Source: PKWO01 sp036561005
GTDB taxonomy: Bacteria > Pseudomonadota > Gammaproteobacteria > Burkholderiales > Burkholderiaceae_D
Direction of reading: 5' to 3'
NCBI GenBank assembly: GCA_036561005.1
Contig: DATBQE010000172.1
Coordinates: 1-64,000, forward strand
Length of the DNA stretch: 64,000 bases
A program made the translations under genes and the position numbers. Below, in pieces: positions 1-7,744 of the stretch (within the stretch, counting starts at the first letter, position 1; each line of letters begins with the position of its first letter). Under the pieces are notes generated by a model. That model did not search any database and was not told where the DNA came from. It saw only the letters and a list, made by a program, of their open reading frames with translations.

Positions 1-158
1 CAACACACCACTTCGCGTTTCGTCGTGGGATTGGACGGGTCGGCAGGCAAGCGCACGTGTTTTACCTGTAATGGCCGCTCGAACACGTCGGCGTTACCGG
101 CCGCCTGTGCATTTGAAATGGCAAGCGCCAATGGCACGAGCAGTAATTGGCCCTTCAA
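1..158 (-). CDS. N-terminal part of an unidentified secreted protein, cut by the window edge
   Basis: The minus strand from 158 reads a Lys-Gly-Gln start, a hydrophobic stretch and a cleavage-like Asn-Ala-Gln-Ala-Ala, which together make a typical signal peptide. An open frame then runs to the window edge, giving about 52 residues. The start is a TTG (158-156) whose last bases overlap the TGA stop of the upstream membrane-protein gene (TTGA arrangement). This suggests translational coupling, although no clear ribosome binding site is visible. The exported part, with ERPLQVKHVRLPADPSNPTT, matches no family I recognise. The frame and signal peptide are seen directly; expression is inferred. Confidence 0.55.
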   Translation of the reverse strand, partial: MKGQLLLVPLALAISNAQAAGNADVFERPLQVKHVRLPADPSNPTTKREVVC

Positions 159-901
159 GATAATTTGGGCTGCAATGGCGCACCCTCGGTCGACGCTTCG
201 TAGCCGAACACGGTACGGTACACAATACCTCTGATGATTGCCCCCATCGGCAGTGTCCAGATCAGGCCGATACCTGCCGGCAATGCCGACACCAATACGA
301 TCACGGCATATGCCACGGCAAGAAAAAATATCTTGAACCAATGGTGGGTGAGCGCCTTGCGCGACGCTTCCAATGCCTGCCAGGGCTGTAGTTTTTTTTC
401 CGCGATCAGCATGGTGACGAGCAGATAGGAAAAGAATAGATAAATTCCGGGCAGCACAAGTAATATCGTGCCGGCCGCTACCATGGCAGCCATGAGTATT
501 GCCGCCACAACAAACTGCACGGCTTTCTCGATATGCTGATAAACCTCGTTCGATTCGACCGGTGCGCCGACGGCAAGTTTGACGCCGAGCATCGAGATGC
601 CGGCCGATAGCGACACATCGACGCAGCGCATCACGACGACGCGCAAGCCATCGCCGAACCAGTCATCACCCAGAAAAATATGGAGGCAAAGCGTCATCGG
701 AATAAAGACGGCAAGATAAAGGGCGAACGCAATCCATATTTTGCCCTTGGAGCCGTCGGTTTTTTCCCATGCCTCGGCTAGCACAGCCGAAATCGAAAAG
801 TCGTATTCTCCGGCAATGCCTTTCTGCAGCGAGCCTAATACCAAGCCTGGTTGGCTAGAGCCCGAGAGGTCGCCGGCTGGCGCTTTATACACATCGGTCA
901 T
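155..901 (-). CDS. multi-pass inner-membrane protein of unknown function
   Basis: This 248-residue protein has a hydrophilic N-terminus of about 50 residues followed by five or six hydrophobic segments, roughly at residues 55-75, 95-110, 130-165, 195-215 and 215-230. Between them lie short loops such as EKKLQPWQALEASRKALTHHW. Helices preceded by an amphipathic 'W-x-A-L-E-A-S' loop resemble Burkholderiales membrane proteins with glycerophosphodiesterase-membrane-domain-like folds, but I cannot assign a named family. It precedes the partial secreted protein on the same strand with overlapping stop and start, so the two probably form an operon. The binding site before the ATG at 901 is weak (AAGAAA). 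Confidence 0.75.
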   Translation of the reverse strand: MTDVYKAPAGDLSGSSQPGLVLGSLQKGIAGEYDFSISAVLAEAWEKTDGSKGKIWIAFALYLAVFIPMTLCLHIFLGDDWFGDGLRVVVMRCVDVSLSAGISMLGVKLAVGAPVESNEVYQHIEKAVQFVVAAILMAAMVAAGTILLVLPGIYLFFSYLLVTMLIAEKKLQPWQALEASRKALTHHWFKIFFLAVAYAVIVLVSALPAGIGLIWTLPMGAIIRGIVYRTVFGYEASTEGAPLQPKLS

Positions 902-1125
902 GGCTTTGATTTCTTGTAGTAGCCGCGCCAGCCATGGGTGGCAGCTTCGGGTGTGTCAAAGTAACGCAGATGAGGAATTGCTGTCAAGCAGCAAACGGTT
1001 TTGCGTCATGATCACCCTATACCGACGGCCATGCTGCCATAAGCGTTGCACCGCGCAGGCACCTGCCGAAATCGGGGATTTTCAGCAAAGAAACGACATC
1101 GGAAGTTTGTGCGGCAACGTGTGTG

Positions 1126-1833
1126 TCAAGGCTTCTTCCAGTCCGTCCCTCGATATTCCATCACGTTGGCCGTGTTTTGCGCCACTTCGCGCCCGTAATA
1201 CTCTTCTACAACGTGCAGTGCAAGGTCGATGCCCGAACTCAAGCCGCCGGCGGTAAAGATTGTCGGATCGGATTGCACATAGCGCACAGCGTGCTTCACC
1301 TTGATCTTTGGATACTGTTGGGCAAACTCATCTTCGGCACCATGATGCGTCGTAGCCTGTTTGCCATCGAGCAAGCCCGTCTCGGCAAGCAGGAACGCGC
1401 CGGTACACACGGACAAGATCACTTTGTGGTCGGCGTGGATCTTTTTCAGCCACGTCGTCAAACCGGGGCCGCCTTGCTGCGCGCCGAGTACCACGACATC
1501 AGGTTCCGGTGCATCGCTGAAATCATAGTCCGGTGTGACCTGCATGCCGGGATGGCGGTTGCCCGAGGTATGAATCATGGCCTTTGTGGGCGCCACCGTA
1601 TAGAGCTCGAACGGCATGCGCGCCTGCATGTCCATATCCTTGCCCGGCAAATGCACGTCGGTAAACACTTCCCATGGGCCGGCAAAGTCGATCATCACTG
1701 CACCTTCGCTCAACACAAACGCCACCTTGATCGGCGGGTTTTTCGGGGCTTTCAAGGCACTGGCAATGTCTGCGGCTTGGGCCGTGGAATGCAAGAGGGT
1801 AATAATGAACACGAGAGTTGGGATCAACTTCAT
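1126..1833 (-). CDS. exported DJ-1/PfpI-family (GATase1-like) protein
   Basis: The first 20 residues are a signal peptide ending in AQA, so the 235-residue protein is expected in the periplasm. The rest is a single DJ-1/PfpI domain. The nucleophile elbow SVCTGAFLLAETG puts the candidate catalytic cysteine at residue 143, and the following THH fits the AraC-regulator or isonitrile-hydratase-like branch of the superfamily. The acidic partner in LSEGAVMIDFAGP (around residue 43) is present. Substrate is unknown; members include chaperone-deglycases, isonitrile hydratases and ligand-sensing domains. The gene stands alone, with an AGGT-type binding site upstream of its ATG. Confidence 0.85.
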   Translation of the reverse strand: MKLIPTLVFIITLLHSTAQAADIASALKAPKNPPIKVAFVLSEGAVMIDFAGPWEVFTDVHLPGKDMDMQARMPFELYTVAPTKAMIHTSGNRHPGMQVTPDYDFSDAPEPDVVVLGAQQGGPGLTTWLKKIHADHKVILSVCTGAFLLAETGLLDGKQATTHHGAEDEFAQQYPKIKVKHAVRYVQSDPTIFTAGGLSSGIDLALHVVEEYYGREVAQNTANVMEYRGTDWKKP

Positions 1834-1946
1834 TCTGACACCTGCAGTGGAAAGTAAATGATCGGCAGACTATACAAGGTCGCCAATCCTGGAATTTGCC
1901 AGCTTGCTCGCTAATTCTGCCAATCGTGATGCAATCATTGCGGCGG

Positions 1947-1976
1947 TTGACAAACCCGCTTTAAAACGGCTACAGT
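1947..1976 (+). promoter_or_regulatory. sigma70-type promoter driving the leuA leader transcript
   Basis: A perfect TTGACA at 1947-1952 is followed, after 18 bases, by TACAGT at 1971-1976 (four of six matches to TATAAT). Transcription would begin near 1983. This makes a leader of about 320 bases before leuA, containing two leucine-rich mini-ORFs. The boxes are seen by eye; the start point is inferred. Confidence 0.5.
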
Positions 1977-1982
1977 AAAGAC

Positions 1983-2045
1983 ATGAATTTCGCCCATCTC
2001 CTTTCCGCACCACTACGCGGCGCCGCGGCCCTGCTGCTACGCTGA
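1983..2045 (+). CDS. candidate leucine-rich leader mini-ORF (first of two) upstream of leuA
   Basis: ATG to TGA encodes 20 residues, MNFAHLLSAPLRGAAALLLR, of which six are leucine, including an LLL run near the end read with CTG and CTA codons. Its ATG lies almost at the predicted transcription start, so it would be leaderless, and no binding site is visible. A leucine-codon cluster ahead of a leucine biosynthesis gene is what ribosome-mediated attenuation uses. This one is less convincing than the ORF at 2117, and the match could be chance in GC-rich DNA. Confidence 0.3.
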   Translation: MNFAHLLSAPLRGAAALLLR

Positions 2046-2116
2046 AATCTGTCGTCTCGCTGTTGCTTCACCTGTTTTTCCCAAGCATTCACTTCAGTTC
2101 AAGACAATTATCTGCC

Positions 2117-2233
2117 ATGTGCCGCCACTTGCAAGCCGCTACCACGAGTCAAGGGGCATCCTTCGCCCGCGTGAGCCTTGCCATGTCCGCGGCACTGCTA
2201 CTGCTACCGATCGGTTGCCTGGCCTCGCGTTAG
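2117..2233 (+). CDS. candidate leu leader peptide with four consecutive leucine codons
   Basis: ATG at 2117 to TAG at 2231-2233 encodes 38 residues beginning MCRHLQ and containing LLLL at residues 27-30 (CTG CTA CTG CTA, alternating a common and a rarer codon), followed by PIGCLASR. It ends 69 bases before the leuA ATG, and the base-paired segments at 2213-2259 start inside its last codons. This position, the Leu run and the downstream alternative hairpins are the hallmarks of an amino-acid attenuation leader. No good ribosome binding site is visible and no U-run terminator follows, so the mechanism would differ from the enteric leu leader. Translation is inferred. Confidence 0.5.
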   Translation: MCRHLQAATTSQGASFARVSLAMSAALLLLPIGCLASR

Positions 2234-2259
2234 TGGCAGTCAGGCAGCCCTCGCGCCAC
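2213..2259 (+). promoter_or_regulatory. possible alternative RNA hairpins between leader peptide and leuA
   Basis: GGTTGCCTG (2213-2221) can pair with CAGGCAGCC (2241-2249) with one G-U pair, enclosing the leader stop codon. GTGGC (2233-2237) can instead pair with GCCAC (2255-2259). Both stems need the 2233-2249 interval, so they exclude each other, as expected for a ribosome-position switch. The pairings were found by eye and no energies were computed. No T-run follows, so a Rho-dependent or translational switch is more plausible than an intrinsic terminator. Confidence 0.3.
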
Positions 2260-2302
2260 ATGAGAGAGGAGTCCTGACCCAAAACAACGCAATGAGGCAA
2301 AC

Positions 2303-4000
2303 ATGATGTTAACAAATCCCGCGAGCAAATACCGCCCCTTCCCTGCAGTTCCCATGAGCGGCCGCACCTGGCCTGACCGCACCATTACACAAGCGCCGAT
2401 CTGGATGAGCACCGATCTGCGCGACGGCAACCAGGCCTTGATCGAGCCGATGAGCCCGGCGCGCAAACTACAGTTCTTCGAGATGCTGGTGAAAGTCGGC
2501 TTGAAGGAAATCGAAGTCGCTTTCCCTTCCGCATCCCAAACCGATTTTGACTTCGTGCGCAAACTGATCGAGGAAGACCGCATCCCCGACGACGTGACCA
2601 TCGAAGTCCTGACCCAGTCCCGCGAAGACTTGATCGGCCGAACTATCGATTCGGTCAAGGGCGCCAAACGTGCCATCATCCACCTTTACAACCCCATTGC
2701 ACCGGCGTTTCGGCGCATCGTGTTCGGCATGTCGCGTGAAGAAGTACAGGCGCTTGCCGAAAGCGGTACGCGCCTGATCAAACAATTGACTGCCGAGCGC
2801 CCGGAAACCGAATGGACCTTCGAGTATTCGCCGGAAACCTTCAGCATGGCCGAACTCGATTTCTCCAAGAAAGTGTGCGACGCCGTCTCCGCCATCTGGC
2901 AACCGACGCCGCAGCGCAAGATGATTGTCAATTTGCCCTCTACCGTCGAATGCAGTACGCCTAACGTTTATGCCGACCAGATCGAGTGGATGCATCGCCA
3001 CCTGGCACGACGCGACAGTATTGTATTGTCGGTCCACCCGCACAACGACCGCGGCACAGCCGTCGCATCGGCCGAACTGGCTGTGATGGCCGGCGCCGAC
3101 CGCGTCGAAGGCTGCCTGTTCGGCAACGGCGAGCGCACCGGCAATGTGGACCTCGTCACACTCGCCATGAATCTGTATTCGCAAGGCGTTGCGCCGGGCC
3201 TCGATTTTTCCGACATCGACGCCGTCCGGCAATGCGTCGAGGAATGCAACCAGTTGCCCGTGCACCCGCGCCACCCTTATGTCGGCGACCTCGTCTTCAC
3301 CGCGTTTTCCGGCTCGCACCAAGACGCCATCAAAAAAGGTTTCGCCCAGCAAAAGCCCGACGCGAAATGGGAAGTGCCCTACCTTCCCATCGACCCGGCC
3401 GACGTGGGCCGCAATTATGACGCCGTGATACGCGTCAACAGCCAATCGGGCAAGGGCGGCATTGCTTACCTGTTGGAACAGGAATACGGGTTTGAATTGC
3501 CGCGCCGCCTGCAAATCGAATTTAGCCGCGCGGTGCAAAAAGTGACCGACGAAACCGGCAAGGAATCGAACGCCGCCGACCTGTACCGCCTGTTCGAGCA
3601 GGAATATTTCACCCCGACGCAGCCCTACATCTACCTCGCCCATCGTATGACCGGCGGCAGCGGGGATGAAACGGCACGCGTGGAAATTGACCTGCTCGAA
3701 AATGGCCGGCCCGTCACGCTGCGCGGTCACGGCAACGGTCCCATCGATGCTTTCGTCCATGCGCTGGGCCTCGACATCAGGCTGATGGATTTTCACGAAC
3801 ACGCCATCGGCAGCGGCGCCGATGCACAAGCTGCAAGCTACATCGAACTGCGGCTCAACAACGGGCCGACGCGCTTCGGCGCGGGTGTTGACGCCAATAT
3901 CGTCACGGCGTCGTTCAAGGCGATTTTGAGCGGGCTGAACCGGCACATTGCCATGGGTGAACGCAATGAAGAAGTGCTGCAAGCACACTTGGCAGCCTGA
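2303..4000 (+). CDS. leuA: 2-isopropylmalate synthase, long (type 2) form
   Basis: LeuA condenses acetyl-CoA with 2-oxoisovalerate, the committed step of leucine biosynthesis in the cytoplasm. The 565 residues match the long bacterial class. The TIM-barrel starts with the metal-binding STDLRDGNQAL near residue 37. The SVHPHNDRGTAVASAE segment near residue 245 supplies the His metal ligands, and GCLFGNGERTGNVD follows. A C-terminal leucine-binding regulatory domain from about residue 430 includes the Gly-rich RGHGNGPIDAF and ends at AHLAA. GAGG five bases before the ATG supports the start. The upstream leader suggests leucine-responsive control in addition to feedback inhibition. The next gene is convergent and separated by a strong hairpin. 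Confidence 0.96.
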   Translation: MMLTNPASKYRPFPAVPMSGRTWPDRTITQAPIWMSTDLRDGNQALIEPMSPARKLQFFEMLVKVGLKEIEVAFPSASQTDFDFVRKLIEEDRIPDDVTIEVLTQSREDLIGRTIDSVKGAKRAIIHLYNPIAPAFRRIVFGMSREEVQALAESGTRLIKQLTAERPETEWTFEYSPETFSMAELDFSKKVCDAVSAIWQPTPQRKMIVNLPSTVECSTPNVYADQIEWMHRHLARRDSIVLSVHPHNDRGTAVASAELAVMAGADRVEGCLFGNGERTGNVDLVTLAMNLYSQGVAPGLDFSDIDAVRQCVEECNQLPVHPRHPYVGDLVFTAFSGSHQDAIKKGFAQQKPDAKWEVPYLPIDPADVGRNYDAVIRVNSQSGKGGIAYLLEQEYGFELPRRLQIEFSRAVQKVTDETGKESNAADLYRLFEQEYFTPTQPYIYLAHRMTGGSGDETARVEIDLLENGRPVTLRGHGNGPIDAFVHALGLDIRLMDFHEHAIGSGADAQAASYIELRLNNGPTRFGAGVDANIVTASFKAILSGLNRHIAMGERNEEVLQAHLAA

Positions 4001-4010
4001 TTTGTGTTTC

Positions 4011-4038
4011 GCCGGGAGGGCTCCATCGCCCTCCCGGC
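4011..4038. terminator. strong hairpin between convergent leuA and HbpS-like genes
   Basis: GCCGGGAGGGC (4011-4021) and GCCCTCCCGGC (4028-4038) form a perfect 11-bp stem with a six-base loop, located 11 bases after the leuA stop and 15 bases from the end of the opposing gene. There is no T-run on either side, so it may act as a bidirectional terminator or as an mRNA 3'-end stabiliser. Confidence 0.6.
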
Positions 4039-4052
4039 ATCGGAAGCCAGCG

Positions 4053-4496
4053 TCAAATCAATTCAAAACCCAACCCTGCAAGCGCAGTCTCGCAAGCTTC
4101 CTTGTCCTGCGCCCAATTTCCGCCTGAAATGCCCAGACCCCCAATCAGTTTCCCGCCCACCTTGATCGGATAACCGCCACCGGCCGCGACGAGGCGCGGG
4201 CGATGGGCAAGTTGCGCGGCATTCCGGTCTGCCAGAACATCGACCCATTGATGCGTTGCCAAGCCGAAGGTCACGGCGGTCCAGGCTTTGTCGACGGCAA
4301 TTTCGGAAGCCAGAAACGAGCCGCCGTCAGTGCGTTCGAATGCCTTGAGATTGCCGGACGGATCGACGACGGCAATTGCCACCTCGATGCCGATGTCGCG
4401 GCACGCCTGCCGCGAGGCTTCGATCAGCGCAGCGGCTGCCTCGCGGGTAATCGCATGTGTGGAGAAAAATTGTTCGTCAGAAGTTTGAGCATGCAT
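4053..4496 (-). CDS. GlcG/HbpS-family (heme-binding-type) protein
   Basis: The 147-residue protein is a single GlcG/HbpS domain: ITREAAAALIEASRQACRDIGIEVAIAVVDPSGNLKAF, then the Gly-rich GGYPIKVGGKLIGGLGISGG and the C-terminal QDKEACETALAGL. Family members bind heme or small ligands or accompany glycolate and diol metabolism; the ligand here is unknown. The start was set at the ATG at 4496, giving MHAQTSDEQ, because an AAAGGG binding site lies upstream. An extended frame reaching 4592 would overlap the neighbouring dehydrogenase and adds non-homologous sequence. It follows the dehydrogenase gene on the same strand with a 76-base gap, so co-transcription is plausible. Confidence 0.85.
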   Translation of the reverse strand: MHAQTSDEQFFSTHAITREAAAALIEASRQACRDIGIEVAIAVVDPSGNLKAFERTDGGSFLASEIAVDKAWTAVTFGLATHQWVDVLADRNAAQLAHRPRLVAAGGGYPIKVGGKLIGGLGISGGNWAQDKEACETALAGLGFELI

Positions 4497-4572
4497 GGTA
4501 GTAGCCCTTTCATAGGTTTGGAGAACGTCAATGGGTCGATAAATTCGCTTTGATTCAGAGTACAACTGTGGT

Positions 4573-5589
4573 TCAGAACCCTTCCAGCACAATTTTGCCC
4601 TTGACTCGGTTACTCTCGATCAAGGCATGCGCCCGTTTCAAATTCGCCGCGTTGATCCGGCCGAAGTTTTCGGCCACGGTGCTCTTGATCGTGCCTGCGT
4701 CGATCAGGTCTGCGACGCGGTTCAACAATTGATGCTGCTTCGCCATGTCGTCGGTGCCGAAGAACGAGCGCGTGAACATGAATTCCCAATGCAGCGACAC
4801 ACTCTTGCGTTTGAGCAGCCGCACATCGATCATGTCCGGGTCGTCGATCAGTGCAATTTTGCCCTGGGGTGCAATCACTGCCGCCATTTGCGCGAAGTGG
4901 GCACCGCTCTGGTTAAGGCCTGCGATGAAATCGACGCCGCCCGCAAACCCCAAGTCATGCAGTTGGGCTTCCAGAGGCTGGGTATGGTCGATCACATGAT
5001 GGGCGCCCAGGTTGCGCACCCATTCCACCGTTTCGGCACGTGACGCGGTACCGATCACGGTCAGGCCGGTTAATTGGCGCGCCAGTTGTGTGAGGATGGA
5101 GCCCACGCCGCCTGCAGCTCCAATGATCAGCAGACTCTTGCCCGCCGGCGCATCGTTGTTCAACACCTGCAAGCGGTCGAACAGCAATTCCCACGCGGTG
5201 ATCGACGTCAAGGGCAAGGCCGCAGCCTCGACGAAGCCCAACTTGGCCGGCATGCGCCCGACAACGCGTTCGTCAACCGCATGCAATTCGCTATTTGCTC
5301 CGGCACGTGCCAGGGAACCGGCATACCAGACCCGGTCCCCCGGGCGAAACAAGCTCGCTTTCGCACCCGCGGCACGCACAATGCCGGCGACGTCCCAGCC
5401 GATCACCTTGGCCGCATCGCCTTCCGGCGCAACGTTGGTGCGAATCTTCACGTCTACCGGATTGACCGAAATTGCTTTCACCTCAACGAGCAAGTCAAAC
5501 TCGCCAATGACAGGCTCGGGCAAATTCAGGTCGAGCAACGACTCAGGTTGAGCGATAGGCTGGTTACGGTAATAGGCAACTGCTTTCAT
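4573..5589 (-). CDS. zinc-free medium-chain dehydrogenase, quinone-oxidoreductase type
   Basis: The 338-residue protein is an MDR-superfamily NADPH-dependent reductase. An N-terminal GroES-like fold contains AISVNPVDVKIR. The nucleotide-binding core has IIGAAGGVGSILTQLA near residue 152. Catalytic and structural zinc cysteines of true alcohol dehydrogenases are absent. It resembles the group often annotated as zinc-type alcohol dehydrogenase-like or quinone reductase, reducing enones or quinones; the substrate cannot be told. The ATG at 5589 follows a good GAGGAAA site and is preferred to the ATG four codons earlier. It is divergent from a LysR gene 103 bases away, which probably controls it. 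Confidence 0.87.
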   Translation of the reverse strand: MKAVAYYRNQPIAQPESLLDLNLPEPVIGEFDLLVEVKAISVNPVDVKIRTNVAPEGDAAKVIGWDVAGIVRAAGAKASLFRPGDRVWYAGSLARAGANSELHAVDERVVGRMPAKLGFVEAAALPLTSITAWELLFDRLQVLNNDAPAGKSLLIIGAAGGVGSILTQLARQLTGLTVIGTASRAETVEWVRNLGAHHVIDHTQPLEAQLHDLGFAGGVDFIAGLNQSGAHFAQMAAVIAPQGKIALIDDPDMIDVRLLKRKSVSLHWEFMFTRSFFGTDDMAKQHQLLNRVADLIDAGTIKSTVAENFGRINAANLKRAHALIESNRVKGKIVLEGF

Positions 5590-5692
5590 GGCTTTCCTCA
5601 TTCAATGTCCGAAAGCCACAGCGTAATTCAATTCGCGAGCAAGAAAAATAGGCTAAAATCCAAATCAGTTTCAAATTATTATTGATAATTAA

Positions 5693-6595
5693 ATGATCAG
5701 ATTAGAAGACTTGCAGCTTTTTGTCCGTACTGCGGACCATGGCAGCCTCTCTGCGGCAGCGCGCGACATCGACATCACCCCTGCCGTCGCCAGCGCTGCA
5801 CTCAAGCGCCTGGAAGCTGAACTGAAGACGCGCCTGTTCGTCCGCACAACGCGCAGCCTGCGCCTTACGCCGGATGGGGAACGCTATCTGGATCACGCGC
5901 GTGCTGTCTTGCTGGCCGTGCAGGCCGGCAAGGAAGCCATCGATTCCGGCAAGCAGGTCGTCGCCGGCAATCTCTCCATATCGATGCCGTCCGACCTCGG
6001 GCGCAACGTGCTACTGGACTGGCTCGACGAGTTTCAAATGCAGCATCCTGCTGTGCGACTGCAATTGCACGTCAGCGATCGAGTGGCCGACCTCTTGCGC
6101 CAGCCTTTCGACATTGCCATCCGCTACGGCGAGCCGGATGACTCAAGCCACGTCGCATTGCCGCTGGTGCCGGAAAATCGGCGAGTGCTATGCGCCGCGC
6201 CCCACTGGATTGCGCGCCACGGTATGCCGCAGACGCCACACGACTTGCGCCGTCATAACTGCCTGCGCTTCATACTCGGCGACACGCTGCACGATCGCTG
6301 GCGCTTCCGGCGTGGCGAAGAAGAGATCATCGTCCGCGTTGAGGGAGACCGCAGCACCGGCGATGCCGAGCTCGTCAGGCGCTGGGCCGTGGCCGGGGTC
6401 GGTATCGCCTATAAATCGCGCATCGATGTCTTGCATGATTTGCGCGCCGGCAGATTGCAGGCAATGCTGGCCGAATATCAAGGCGAAGCGACGCCGCTCT
6501 ATCTGGTGTGCCCGCATCGGCAGATGCTTTCGCCAGCCGTTACGAAGCTGCGGGAAATGCTGGTCGAAAGGTTTCGCGAATTGAGCGACAATTAG
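5693..6595 (+). CDS. LysR-family transcriptional regulator
   Basis: Residues 1-60 form the LysR winged helix-turn-helix (MIRLEDLQLFVRTADHGSLSAAARDIDITPAVASAALKRLE read in parts), and the remainder is a type 2 periplasmic-binding-like effector domain. The 300-residue length is normal for the family. It is divergently transcribed from the quinone-reductase-like gene. The AT-rich gap holds ATTATTATTGATAATTAAAT just before its ATG, a plausible LysR site overlapping its own promoter. Autoregulation and activation of the neighbour are inferred from this arrangement; the inducer is unknown. Confidence 0.92.
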   Translation: MIRLEDLQLFVRTADHGSLSAAARDIDITPAVASAALKRLEAELKTRLFVRTTRSLRLTPDGERYLDHARAVLLAVQAGKEAIDSGKQVVAGNLSISMPSDLGRNVLLDWLDEFQMQHPAVRLQLHVSDRVADLLRQPFDIAIRYGEPDDSSHVALPLVPENRRVLCAAPHWIARHGMPQTPHDLRRHNCLRFILGDTLHDRWRFRRGEEEIIVRVEGDRSTGDAELVRRWAVAGVGIAYKSRIDVLHDLRAGRLQAMLAEYQGEATPLYLVCPHRQMLSPAVTKLREMLVERFRELSDN

Positions 6596-6666
6596 AGAAT
6601 CACCGATCTGACGCAGCGAAAACCACTACGATCGCCCGATAGAATTTCCATAAGGATTCCCCGCCG

Positions 6667-7527
6667 ATGCAACAAATCCGAAAGTGCCTTGCTCAATTTT
6701 GCGCCATCTTGCTGATTGCAATTTGCGGCCACGCCCATGCTGCGTCGAGCGCCGACAAGCCCTCCACTGCGCAGCCCGAAGTCTCCCTGTTGAACGAGCA
6801 ATTGACGATTCCAGAATTGAACCGCAAACGCCAGATTCGCCTGTACCTCCCGCCTGGCTATGCCAATTCGGACAAGCGCTACCCGGTGTTGTACATGCAC
6901 GACGGGCAAAACCTGTTTGACGATGCCACCGCTTTTGCCGGGGAATGGCATGTCGACGAGACCTTGAATGCCCTGGCCCGTTCCGGGAAGCTGGAGTTGA
7001 TCGTGGTCGGCATCGACAACGGCGGAGAAAAACGCATGACCGAACTCAACCCCTGGAGCAACCTGCGCTTCGGCGCGGCGGAAGGCAAACAATACATGGA
7101 CTTTGTCGTGAAGGTGCTCAAGCCGCTGATAGACAAGCGTTACCGCACCAGGCCAGACCGCGCCAACACGGCCATCATGGGCAGCTCGATGGGCGGCTTG
7201 ATATCGCACTACGCCCTCATCGACTACCCGGACGTATTCAGCAAAGCCGGCATCTTTTCACCCGCATACTGGACTGCCGCACCTTCATTCGATTACTTCG
7301 CCGTCAACCAGCCTGCGAAAGATGCGCGCCTCTATTTCCTGTCCGGAGGCGACGAAGGCGGCAGCATGGTGCCGGACGCTAAGAGGGTGTTTGCGTCCAT
7401 ATCAAATGCAGGCAAACCGAATCCCAATGCAACGCTGAAAATTGTTCCGGGAGCAAAGCATAGCGAAGGGTTCTGGAGTGGAGAATTTGAGCAGGCAGTG
7501 TTGTGGTTGTTTGCTCCGGGCCATTAA
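6667..7527 (+). CDS. exported esterase D/feruloyl-esterase-like alpha/beta hydrolase
   Basis: A signal peptide ending at AHA (around residue 27) directs this 286-residue enzyme out of the cytoplasm. The body is a putative-esterase (PF00756-type) alpha/beta hydrolase: the strand YPVLYMHDGQNLFDD near residue 78, the nucleophile elbow MGSSMGGLISHYA near residue 177, and a likely catalytic His in PGAKHSEGFW near the end. Relatives include enterochelin esterase-like and feruloyl esterases; the natural ester is unknown. It follows the LysR gene on the same strand after 71 bases, with GATTCCCCGCCG rather than a clear binding site before the ATG. Confidence 0.88.
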   Translation: MQQIRKCLAQFCAILLIAICGHAHAASSADKPSTAQPEVSLLNEQLTIPELNRKRQIRLYLPPGYANSDKRYPVLYMHDGQNLFDDATAFAGEWHVDETLNALARSGKLELIVVGIDNGGEKRMTELNPWSNLRFGAAEGKQYMDFVVKVLKPLIDKRYRTRPDRANTAIMGSSMGGLISHYALIDYPDVFSKAGIFSPAYWTAAPSFDYFAVNQPAKDARLYFLSGGDEGGSMVPDAKRVFASISNAGKPNPNATLKIVPGAKHSEGFWSGEFEQAVLWLFAPGH

Positions 7528-7744
7528 TTTCAGCTGAAGTCTTGTCATGCGTTTTTTCGACAGCATTTCCTTCTCGATAATTTAACATCAGACTGGCTGC
7601 ATTCGCCTTTCACTTTCTTTTTTGCTTGCCTCGGGCTGCTCATCACGAGAGCACGTCAAGACACATGCGGCATGCGCCACGCCCGGCATTTGAAACAATG
7701 CCCGCCTGGTTTTTGGGAGGCGACCAGGTACACCAGTTTGTGTT

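Noticed and set aside
898..987. 29-codon minus-strand TTG ORF ending in the ATGA overlap with the membrane-protein gene
   Set aside because: The coding-looking sequence (HLRYFDTPEAATHGWRGYYKK) is suggestive, but there is no binding site or homologue I recognise and the frame is closed just upstream.
2468..3988. 506-residue minus-strand ORF antisense to leuA
   Set aside because: It lies entirely within leuA, has no ribosome binding site or recognisable domain, and GC-rich codon use in leuA readily leaves the opposite frame open.
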